Assembly (NCBI GenBank): GCA_937916515.1
Contig: CALFSX010000300.1
Coordinates: 1 to 43,254 of the forward strand
Origin: an uncultured Planctomycetaceae bacterium
GTDB taxonomy: Bacteria; Planctomycetota; Planctomycetia; Planctomycetales; Planctomycetaceae
Reading direction: 5' to 3'
Length of the DNA stretch: 43,254 bases
The notes beneath the pieces were generated by a model. That model saw nothing but the letters and a program-made list of their open reading frames with translations. It was not told the origin of the DNA and did no database searches. Below are positions 1-7,134 of the stretch, one piece after another. The translations under genes were made by a program, and so were the position numbers. Numbering within the stretch: the stretch's first letter is position 1; each line of letters opens with the position of its first letter.

Positions 1-35
1 GCAACGTGCAACGTGCAACGTGCAACGTGCAACGT
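1..35. repeat. Heptamer tandem repeat (GCAACGT)x5
   Basis: Five perfect head-to-tail copies of GCAACGT start at the first base of the window and break down at GCTGG. The array touches the window edge, so its true length is unknown. It lies beyond the 3' end of the broken transposase remnant. Simple-sequence arrays like this vary in copy number by slippage. No coding function is apparent. Confidence 0.9.
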
Positions 36-91
36 GCTGGAAAATCAAAAAGTGTTTTGAGCACCAACGGCAGTTCCAATTCCGGCGAATA

Positions 92-409
92 TCAGTACTC
101 ACAAATCGGGATCTTATTTCGCGACTGCTCCATAGAGCAGCTTACGTTTTTATGCGGACTGAGATCCACAGTGTTCGCAGCAGGCCCGGATGTCGTGTGT
201 GGTGAGGCTTCTTCGGACATTGAACGCTTGCGATCACAGCGAGCGTAACGTGGCCTGAGGGAGTTTTCCGTTTTAGCCTGCTGGACGAGCTTTCCCATAG
301 TGCTTGCAGCCACACCAAACCTTGCGGCAACAGCACGACACGAAACCTTTCCGCACTCGTAAGCGTCCACAATCCGTTGACGCAGATCCATCGACAAGCT
401 TGCAGCCAT
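92..409 (-). pseudogene. IS630-family transposase, 5' remnant (HTH only)
   Basis: The start is ATG at 409, chosen because GGAGGTG sits 5-11 bases upstream (414-420). The first ~55 residues (MAASLSMDLRQRIVDAYE..., then AVAARFGVAASTMGKLV) match the N-terminal helix-turn-helix that begins IS630-type transposases (SMDLRxRVV...AAxRFGVSxST). After about residue 60 the sequence no longer resembles the family, and the frame stops at 92 with no DDE catalytic domain. The reading frame before 409 has no family resemblance. I read this as a decayed or deleted insertion sequence that cannot transpose on its own. The other end of the element is not recognisable before the window edge. The HTH identification is fairly secure; the exact breakpoint is not. 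Confidence 0.7.
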
Positions 410-470
410 AAAGCACCTCCTTGATGGAAGGCAAGAATGGAGCTCGCTCACAAAACGTCTACGACTTTCT

Positions 471-483
471 GTAAACTGCTCTA
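471..483 (-). mobile_element. Putative IS630 terminal end overlapping the lysC stop codon
   Basis: On the minus strand this reads TAGAGCAGTTTAC. It lies about 60-75 bp upstream of the transposase remnant start, where an IS630 terminal repeat preceded by the TA target would be expected. The same 13-mer with one mismatch occurs at 2287-2299, pointing away from the other side of lysC. The first three bases are the lysC stop codon. That it is an IS end is inference. Confidence 0.4.
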
Positions 484-2271
484 AGTCACCGAAAATGCTT
501 TTTGCAATGCATCCAGTGCTCGTTGAGCATCTGATCCTGCCACGACAACGCTGACTTTGATCTCGCTGGTGTTCACCATTTGCACGTTGATTTGTGCATC
601 CGCCAGAGCTCTGAACATGCGAGCACCCACTTCGGTGTGGCTGCGAAGACCGATGCCGACAACGGATAGCTTGCCAATACTGGGATCACACGAAACATTC
701 GCTTCCGGATGATCCTTCAATGGTTCTGCAAGCAAGGCAACCGTCTTATCCACATCATAAACAGGCACCGTGAACGAAATGTTGGCGAAACCATCCTGAG
801 CAGCGTTCTGAATGATCATGTCCACCAACACGCCGCCGTCGGCAACGGCGGTGAAGACATCTGCTGCGACACCGGGGCGATCGACCAGCTTCTTAATCGT
901 GACTCGAGCCTGATCTGTGTCGCAGTAAACATCGCTGACGACGATGTCTTCCATGCCGGTTAGCTGCGAAACAATGTCTTCTTCCAGCTTTTCAGCGTCC
1001 TCGACCTTCCGCACGCCCGAAGAATTTGTGGACGCGACACCGATTCGGGGAGTTGTCGCGACAGATTCGTTCAGCCGAAATCCTGTGTGGACGGCGTTCG
1101 CGACTTTGTCACAGTCCGCTCGATCAATCAGTACGGAAATCTTAATTTCGCTGGTCGTCACAATTTTTATGTTGGTTCCTTCGTTGGCCAAAACGCGAAA
1201 CATCTGAGCTGCGACGCCTGTGTGCGTTTGCATCCCGTGCCCAACGACAGACACCTTCGACAGTTCATCATCATGCTGAACAGTGCCACCCAGTGTCTCG
1301 CTGGCGGTTGTGGCAACAGTCAGAGCTTTCGTCAAATCGTCTTCGCTGACAGTAAACGAGATGTTGGCGGTGCCGGCAACTCCGACATTCTGCACCACCA
1401 TGTCGACGGGAATTTTGTTTTCCGACAGCAGAGAGAAGATGCGGCTCATTACTCCCGGCTGATCGGGAACCCCAATCAGGCTGACGCGAGATTCGTTTCG
1501 CACAAAAGCCACACCCGTTACAACGGGAGCCGGATTGGCGGGTTCTGGAGCGATCAGTGTGCCCGGCCCATCGGCGTACGACGGCTTGACTCGCAGATTG
1601 ACGCGGTACTTTTTAGCGAACTCGATAGAACGAGAATGCATAACGCCCGCTCCCAGACTGGCCAGTTCCAGCATTTCGTCGTACGAAACCTGTTCAACCT
1701 TGGTCGCATCTTTGACGACTCTTGGATCAGACGTAAACACGCCTTCTACGTCTGTGTAGATGTCGCAAAAATCGGCTTCCAGCACGGCGGCCAATGCGGC
1801 TGCGGTTGTATCGCTGCCGCCTCGCCCCAGCGTTGTGATGTTAAAGGCTTCGTCGACGCCCTGAAAACCGGCAGCGATCACAATTTGTCCGGCGTTCAAC
1901 GCTTCCTTCATTCGCTGAGTTGAAATGCTGATGATGCGAGCTTTGGTGTGGCTGCCGTCTGTGCGCACGCCAATCTGAGCCCCGGTCAGGCTGATCGCGT
2001 CTTCGCCAAGTTCGTGGATCGCCATGGCCATCAGCGCGCAGGATTCCTGTTCGCCGGTTGACAGCAGCATGTCCATTTCGCGAGGACGCGGCTTGCCGGT
2101 AATTTCGCGGGCCAGAGTGATCAGTTCGTCCGTTTTCTTGCCACGAGCGCTCACCACCATCACGACCTGATGGCCCGCTTTTTTGGCAGCGATCGCTCGC
2201 ATAGCGGCTCGTCGAATTCGCTCTGCGTCGGCGACGCTGGTTCCACCGAATTTTTGGACAACAATTGACAC
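481..2271 (-). CDS. lysC: Aspartate kinase with four ACT domains
   Basis: Phosphorylates L-aspartate to 4-phospho-aspartate, the first step to lysine, threonine, methionine and diaminopimelate. The 596-residue protein opens with the amino-acid kinase fold (VQKFGGTS at residues 6-12; RGGSDTTAAALA near 150), covering about 1-240. Four regulatory ACT modules then follow as two related pairs at roughly 265-410 and 435-590, against two ACT domains in the common ~400-450-residue enzymes. Four-ACT aspartokinases are known, for example in cyanobacteria. The start is GTG at 2271; a GGGTGA-like sequence lies just upstream. The stop codon lies inside a putative insertion-sequence end. The gene stands alone: the next gene upstream ends at 2669, beyond a large inverted repeat. 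No lysine riboswitch or T-box was recognised in the 283 bases before the start. Confidence 0.96.
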   Translation of the reverse strand: MSIVVQKFGGTSVADAERIRRAAMRAIAAKKAGHQVVMVVSARGKKTDELITLAREITGKPRPREMDMLLSTGEQESCALMAMAIHELGEDAISLTGAQIGVRTDGSHTKARIISISTQRMKEALNAGQIVIAAGFQGVDEAFNITTLGRGGSDTTAAALAAVLEADFCDIYTDVEGVFTSDPRVVKDATKVEQVSYDEMLELASLGAGVMHSRSIEFAKKYRVNLRVKPSYADGPGTLIAPEPANPAPVVTGVAFVRNESRVSLIGVPDQPGVMSRIFSLLSENKIPVDMVVQNVGVAGTANISFTVSEDDLTKALTVATTASETLGGTVQHDDELSKVSVVGHGMQTHTGVAAQMFRVLANEGTNIKIVTTSEIKISVLIDRADCDKVANAVHTGFRLNESVATTPRIGVASTNSSGVRKVEDAEKLEEDIVSQLTGMEDIVVSDVYCDTDQARVTIKKLVDRPGVAADVFTAVADGGVLVDMIIQNAAQDGFANISFTVPVYDVDKTVALLAEPLKDHPEANVSCDPSIGKLSVVGIGLRSHTEVGARMFRALADAQINVQMVNTSEIKVSVVVAGSDAQRALDALQKAFSVT

Positions 2272-2286
2272 AGTTCACCCGTGATC

Positions 2287-2299
2287 TAGAGCAGTTGAC
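2287..2299 (+). repeat. 13-bp copy of the putative IS end, upstream of lysC
   Basis: TAGAGCAGTTGAC matches the reverse complement of 471-483 at 12 of 13 positions, so lysC is bracketed by outward-facing inverted copies. A run of seven T follows at 2301-2307. It may be a solo remnant of the same insertion-sequence family; chance is not excluded. Confidence 0.35.
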
Positions 2300-2554
2300 T
2301 ATTTTTTTGTGGACTGTTTTGGCTCTGGGGAAACGGGACGCGTGGTTTATTTCGCGTTCTCCGCCGCCACAAGTCAGCGAAATTCGCTGTAACAGACTGA
2401 AAGACGTAGCTTGAAGGCACGGGAGGATAAAGCAGCAACCGGTCTGCGTCATGGGACGACTCGTGCCTGGAAGGCAAAATCTTAAGAATGGACGCCTCAG
2501 GTCAGCAAAAGTCGCCTCAGGCAGCCATCTCGGTCGCGGTTACACCTGTTTAAT

Positions 2555-2671
2555 TAGCTGTACAGCGCCATGTCTCAATGAGCCGCAGGGCGTTAGCCCC
2601 GTTTTTTTCCGTGATCCGCAATAACCAGGGCTAACGCCCTGCGGCTCATTGAACCTGGCGCTGAACAGTTA
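2555..2671. repeat. Long inverted repeat (arms ~45 bp) covering a stop codon
   Basis: The left arm core 2575-2599 and right arm core 2628-2652 are exact reverse complements over 25 bp (TCAATGAGCCGCAGGGCGTT... and its complement). With a few mismatches and a one-base bulge the pairing extends outward to about 2555 and 2671. The loop is ~28 bases and includes GTTTTTTTCC. The right end, 2669-2671, is the TAA stop of the membrane-anchored DUF1553 gene. As RNA it would form a very strong hairpin, so it probably terminates transcription between that gene and lysC. Perfect arms and a clean boundary also fit a small non-autonomous mobile palindrome. Confidence 0.85.
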
Positions 2672-4846
2672 GTGAACCAACACAAACTCGCTGCTGTTTA
2701 AATACGCCCACATCATGTCTTCCACCGCGGTTGGCAAAGCGGTGGCTGCAGATTGTGTGGCCAATTGGCGATGGTGGTTGGCAAACACTTTTTTCTCGCC
2801 AGCCGTCGGTTTGCGAGTCAACATTGCCAGAGCCACGCGATCCAACGTTTCCAGATTAGAAGCCTTGCGAGCTGCCACATTGCCAACCATGGCTTGAGTT
2901 GCCTGGCGAATAGCGTCGTCAACGTCAATGCCGTTCATCATCACCATGGCCTGAGCAATCGTGCCGTCGAAGTCCATGGATTCATCGTTTTCGTCCGTTC
3001 CGTAAGACTGAGCAAACTGAGCCACCCAGTCGCGGCGATGTTTTTCATCCGCTTGCGAATGCGAAACCGTTTGACCGGACGCCGACCGAATCGCCACTCG
3101 AATGCTTTCGTAAACCTGTTCCGGCGTCATGCGACGCACGTAGACGCGACTAAACAGCGGCACTTCTCCACTTGCTGGAGCGTCTACCAGATTGGCGTCA
3201 ACAACTTCGCTGCTAAGCCGCCAGCTGTTTGATTGACCAATCCACTTCATTAAGCGTTTCATGTCATAGTCAGACTTGATGAAGGCTTCCGTCAGCAGGT
3301 CCAGCAGTTCCGGATGGCTGATTGCGGCATGAGCCCCCATGTCGTCGATCTCCGCCGTGAAGCCAAATCCATAGAAGTGCGACCACATGCGATTAACCAT
3401 CGCCTTCGCAACTTTGTGCGACGAATCGTTGGCCATCAGCCGAGCAAGTTCCTGTCGTCGATTGGCGTCGCTGGATTCCGGCAATGTCTGATCGTCGTAC
3501 CGGGGCAGCACAGCTTTTTCCTGTCCTGCGCGAGTTTCGTAGTACGTCATTCGATCCGGGCGAGGCCGATCAACCAGCTTCCACGCGATGTCCTGAACGG
3601 GTTTACCATCCGGCGAATCGGTCATTGCCAGAGCCACGGATACTCGATCTGTGTCTTTGAAAAATGCGTTCAAAGCCCAATAGTCCTGCTGACGCAACCC
3701 CTTGTCGAACGGATGATCGTGGCATTGAACACAGCTGATCTGCTCACCCAGAAATAATCGAGCCGTTACCGCAGTGGCAGGAGTCGCCTGGTTATTCAAA
3801 TGAGCCAGCAGAAAGTTAGTCGCGCCGTTCTGGTCGTTGCGGCCTTTGGCGGTGACAAGTTCACCAACCACGTCAATCCACGGTTGATTGGTACGAAACG
3901 ACTGCACCAGAAATTCCTGCAGTTTTTCACGATTAACGCCTCGCTTGGCAGTTCTGCCAATCAACAGATTCGACCACACAACCGCCAAATTCGAGGCTCG
4001 CTCTGAACTATCGCTAATCTGGTCGATCAATGCAGAGTACTTGCGTGCTCCCGTTTGAGCCAGAAACGCATTGCTTTCCTGCAGCGTCGGAATGCGACCA
4101 GCAAATGTCAGATACACTCGTCGCACCCATTCCAGATCGGTGGCAAGCGGTGACGGCGAAACGCCCTGTTCAGCCCAACCGGCAGCTAACAGAGAGTCGA
4201 TTTTGGCGGAAACATCAGCATCCAAAAATGTGGCTGCCAGCAGTTCCGGACGAGGCAAACGATTGGTGTCGCTGCTTTCAACGCTTAGTGATTCATGGTT
4301 GCCAGCGTTCGACTTTGATTCATTGTTAGCTGCAACGTGATTCAATTTCAACGGCTTCAGGCTGTCAAATTCACCGGTGACTGCAGTTGAATCATTTTTC
4401 ACAACGGCAGAACTGCCGTCCGTGCCTTGTGCGGCTACAACAGTTGCTGAATTGTCATCCGAGGCTGCTTCATTTACCGGGGCTTCAGCGAGATTCTGTT
4501 GATCATTGCTGCCAGCGGAAGAAACAAACCACAGTCCCAGCATTGCCAGCAACGAAGCCGCTACGGCAACAATCCGACGATTCACTCGTCGCCCGGACAC
4601 AGCGTTGACTGAGGCGACTGGTGCTGCCAATTCAGTTTGCTGCTGCAATGCACTTTCGGTGATGTGCCCTGCGTCGTGATGAAGCAGGCCATGAATGAAC
4701 ATGTATTCTGCATAAACATCGATCAACGCTTTGTCAGCGCGCAATAAGTCGTTTAGCCGGGTTTGGCCCTGGTCAGTCAGTTGGCCTTCCACCAATTCGT
4801 GAAGCAGCGGAAAAAGCTCTTCTAAGTTGCTGATTTTGATATTCAT
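2669..4846 (-). CDS. Membrane-anchored anti-sigma-like / DUF1549-DUF1553 fusion protein
   Basis: The 725-residue protein is built in three parts. Residues 1-60 (LEELFPLLHELVEGQLTD...RLNDLLRADKALIDVYAEYM) resemble the cytoplasmic helical domain of planctomycete FecR/anti-sigma proteins. Residues 90-110 (RRIVAVAASLLAMLGLWFVSS) are a single membrane segment, followed by a low-complexity linker. From about residue 205 to the end come DUF1549 (PSCyt2) and DUF1553 (PSD1), with the motif C372-V-Q-C375-H376-D-H-P-F. The ATG overlaps the stop of the upstream ECF sigma gene (ATGA), indicating translational coupling. Known: these DUF pairs are abundant in planctomycetes, lack a settled biochemical role and carry haem-c-like CxxCH sites. 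Inferred: the N-terminus holds the sigma factor while the exported part senses or acts outside the cytoplasm. A paralogue without the anti-sigma part lies at 7135-8799. Confidence 0.88.
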   Translation of the reverse strand: MNIKISNLEELFPLLHELVEGQLTDQGQTRLNDLLRADKALIDVYAEYMFIHGLLHHDAGHITESALQQQTELAAPVASVNAVSGRRVNRRIVAVAASLLAMLGLWFVSSAGSNDQQNLAEAPVNEAASDDNSATVVAAQGTDGSSAVVKNDSTAVTGEFDSLKPLKLNHVAANNESKSNAGNHESLSVESSDTNRLPRPELLAATFLDADVSAKIDSLLAAGWAEQGVSPSPLATDLEWVRRVYLTFAGRIPTLQESNAFLAQTGARKYSALIDQISDSSERASNLAVVWSNLLIGRTAKRGVNREKLQEFLVQSFRTNQPWIDVVGELVTAKGRNDQNGATNFLLAHLNNQATPATAVTARLFLGEQISCVQCHDHPFDKGLRQQDYWALNAFFKDTDRVSVALAMTDSPDGKPVQDIAWKLVDRPRPDRMTYYETRAGQEKAVLPRYDDQTLPESSDANRRQELARLMANDSSHKVAKAMVNRMWSHFYGFGFTAEIDDMGAHAAISHPELLDLLTEAFIKSDYDMKRLMKWIGQSNSWRLSSEVVDANLVDAPASGEVPLFSRVYVRRMTPEQVYESIRVAIRSASGQTVSHSQADEKHRRDWVAQFAQSYGTDENDESMDFDGTIAQAMVMMNGIDVDDAIRQATQAMVGNVAARKASNLETLDRVALAMLTRKPTAGEKKVFANHHRQLATQSAATALPTAVEDMMWAYLNSSEFVLVH

Positions 4847-5463
4847 AACGTGGTGCCTTCTTCCGCTAACCGGTGCTTAACGCACTCCATCAGCGTACGG
4901 CGAATTCTACCTAACGACTGGTACACAGAATTTGCGGGGCGTCCCAGCATATCGGCAACCTGATCGCCATTAACTCCCGGTGCATACCGCATCTGAATCA
5001 GCTCCCGATCCTTCGGGCGGAGCAGGGTGATGCAGGTGGATAGTGCTTCCTGCCGCAACGCCACATCATCACTGATTGCTTCTGTCTTTACGGCGACAAT
5101 CTCCAGAATATCGTCTTCCAGAAACGTCAGCCGACCGCCTTTTGTTCGTCGAAAACGGAACACTTCCAATCGTGCGATCGCTCGTCCCCACGCCAGAAAG
5201 TTCGTGCCTTCTTCGAACTGGTTCCACTTCGACCAGATGACCAGATTCGTTTCCTGAAGAACTTCATCTGCATCAGCCGGATTGCCAACCAATGGCAGGA
5301 TGAACAAGAACAACGATCTCTGCGATTGAGTGAATGAACGAATGAATTCATCCGACGGCTTCACCAATGGCGACAGAACAACAGTGTCTCCGGCGTTAAC
5401 TTCGACCGATTGGCCTTCCGCCTGCGGAGTCGCTGTGTTCGACTTGTTGTTGTGTTCCGCCAT
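4843..5463 (-). CDS. ECF RNA polymerase sigma factor (Rhodopirellula/Verrucomicrobium type)
   Basis: A 206-residue sigma-70-family factor. Region 2 spans about residues 40-107 (FLFILPLVGNPADADEVLQET, then AWGRAIARLEVFRFRR), and region 4 about 135-195 (LRPKDRELIQMRYAPG, then a helix-turn-helix VADMLGRPANSVYQSLGRIRR). An extra ~38 hydrophilic residues precede region 2. There is no region 1 or region 3, as expected for group 4 (ECF) factors. It overlaps the membrane-anchored anti-sigma-like gene by 4 bp, the standard arrangement for an ECF factor and its regulator. Targets are unknown; the DUF1501 and DUF1549 genes just upstream are candidates. The start is ATG at 5463 with only a weak purine stretch upstream. 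Confidence 0.93.
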   Translation of the reverse strand: MAEHNNKSNTATPQAEGQSVEVNAGDTVVLSPLVKPSDEFIRSFTQSQRSLFLFILPLVGNPADADEVLQETNLVIWSKWNQFEEGTNFLAWGRAIARLEVFRFRRTKGGRLTFLEDDILEIVAVKTEAISDDVALRQEALSTCITLLRPKDRELIQMRYAPGVNGDQVADMLGRPANSVYQSLGRIRRTLMECVKHRLAEEGTTL

Positions 5464-5506
5464 GAAGTTTCAACCGCCGAAGAATCGACATCTGCACAAG
5501 AAACAA

Positions 5507-5530
5507 GCCCCGATCCGTGACGATCAGGGC
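5507..5530 (-). terminator. Candidate terminator hairpin after the DUF1501 gene
   Basis: GCCCCGATC and GATCAGGGC pair over nine positions with one C/A mismatch around a CGTGAC loop. On the minus strand it is followed by TTGTTTCTTGT. It sits 113 bases after the DUF1501 stop and 44 bases before the sigma factor start, so it could separate the two transcripts or form part of the sigma-gene leader. Confidence 0.4.
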
Positions 5531-5642
5531 CTGCTCAAAATTCATCGAGGTGTCACCACCCTTAATGCTTATATCAACCGTCGCACGGCAGCTGCAGGCA
5601 TTTCCTGTCAGCTGCGTGTGCGTCAGTTATTATATGGCAAAC

Positions 5643-6980
5643 CTAGCCGATCAATTCCTGAATTGGCGAACCACCGTTGGCCAGTTTCATTGGACGGCCA
5701 CGCTTGGACGTGTGAACCGTTTCCAGCGGGATTCCCATGGCATGAGCCACAGTGGCCCAGATGTCGCCTGGCAGATATGCCTTGCTGTTGTCGGCAACTC
5801 GAGTACCGTCGGCATCAGTGGCACCGATGGCCTGACCGTTCTTCAAACCGCCTCCACCAATCATTGTTGACCAGCTGGCTGCCCAGTGGTCACGACCAGT
5901 GTTCTGGTTAATGCGCGGAGTTCGACCGAATTCGCCCATCCAAACGATGGTCACATCGTCCAGCATATTGCGTTGTTTCAGGTCGGTGACCAATGCCGAG
6001 ATACCTCGGTCCAGTACTGGCAGTCGCTGGTTCTTCAACGTGTTGAACACGTCGTTATGAAGGTCCCAGCCCCCCAGATCGACTTCAACAAACGGCACGC
6101 CAACCTGAACCAGTCGTCGAGCCAACAGCAGACTCTGGCCAAAGCCGTTCCCGCCGCCCATGCCCATACCACCGCCACCGGCTGGCATGTTGTACATGGC
6201 CTTGGTGGCGTCTGATTCGGCCTCAAGACCCAACGCAGCATCCGCCTTATTGACGTTAAACGCAGCCATTTGACGAGAAGTCATCAAATTAACAGCGTTG
6301 GCATAAACATCTTTGTGAGCCTGTGGAAGCTCGCCCCGTTGCGACTTGATGAAGTTCGACTCAACTGCAGCCAGCATATCCAAACGGTTTGGCAGACGAT
6401 CTTTGGCTTCTTGTGAAGGAGCATTTCGAATTTGCCCATCGCTGCCCACAACAAACGGAGCGTGAGCCATTCCAAGAAAACCAGCCTGGCCTGAACCACC
6501 ACCGATAGAAACGAACGATGGAATTTCCAACGCCTTGCGGTGTCGGCCAATTTCATAGCTGACCACAGAACCAAACGTTGGGTGAGTGACCGTTGGGTTA
6601 GGCACATAGCCGGTGTGCATGTAGTAACGACCACGACCATGGTCAGCTTCACGAGTGCTCATCGAACGAACAACGTTCAGGTTATCGAAAACCTTAGCTG
6701 TTTCCGGCATGTGTTCGCTGATTTGAACTCCAGGAGCAGCCGTATCGATTGGCTTGAATTCACCACCGTTTTTAGAACCAGGTTTCAGGTCCCAAATGTC
6801 GATTGTTGGTGGCCCACCGCTCATCCACATCAGGATGCAGGCCTTGTTATTGGCCTTCACGGTTGATGAGTTGGCCTGAACGTGTGACAGGAAGTTCATG
6901 GCAGGAATCGTCGCAGCGGCTGTCGCCATGTGCTGCATAAAGTGACGACGTCCCATGCCGTAGTTATTCCAAATTGGCAT
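5643..6980 (-). CDS. DUF1501 family protein, Tat-exported
   Basis: A 445-residue protein starting at ATG 6980, chosen because CTGGAG lies about 7-12 bases upstream and because the longer frame adds 40 residues unlike the family. The N-terminus has a twin-arginine signal ([18 protein letters not shown], residues 8-25, then an A-rich stretch to about 36). The body matches DUF1501, a sulfatase/alkaline-phosphatase-superfamily relative: [18 protein letters not shown], a [11 protein letters not shown] segment, and near the C-terminus [14 protein letters not shown] followed by GRDHW. Planctomycete genomes typically pair DUF1501 with DUF1549/DUF1553 proteins; here the partner lies 154 bases upstream on the same strand. 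Reaction and substrate are unknown; the fold and export suggest a hydrolase or metal-dependent enzyme in the periplasm or on the surface. Confidence 0.93.
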   Translation of the reverse strand: MPIWNNYGMGRRHFMQHMATAAATIPAMNFLSHVQANSSTVKANNKACILMWMSGGPPTIDIWDLKPGSKNGGEFKPIDTAAPGVQISEHMPETAKVFDNLNVVRSMSTREADHGRGRYYMHTGYVPNPTVTHPTFGSVVSYEIGRHRKALEIPSFVSIGGGSGQAGFLGMAHAPFVVGSDGQIRNAPSQEAKDRLPNRLDMLAAVESNFIKSQRGELPQAHKDVYANAVNLMTSRQMAAFNVNKADAALGLEAESDATKAMYNMPAGGGGMGMGGGNGFGQSLLLARRLVQVGVPFVEVDLGGWDLHNDVFNTLKNQRLPVLDRGISALVTDLKQRNMLDDVTIVWMGEFGRTPRINQNTGRDHWAASWSTMIGGGGLKNGQAIGATDADGTRVADNSKAYLPGDIWATVAHAMGIPLETVHTSKRGRPMKLANGGSPIQELIG

Positions 6981-7134
6981 TTCAATTCTCCAGGAAAAGG
7001 TTGGTGTATTCAGGTCTTGCCAAAGCCAAACGGCGTCTGACAGCTCTGTTTCGATTTGAAGCCGCAAATGACACGGCGTTATTTTTGACCAGCCGAACAA
7101 CTACGTTCGGCAGGTCGGTTTTCTGACTGACAAA

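Noticed and set aside
1087-1923. A 278-residue open frame on the plus strand opposite lysC
   Set aside because: It is antisense to a clearly conserved gene, is rich in unusual His/Arg/Asn composition and shows no family resemblance.
2272-2554. Possible lysine riboswitch or T-box upstream of lysC
   Set aside because: No recognisable core motif or terminator/antiterminator pair was seen; only scattered short repeats.
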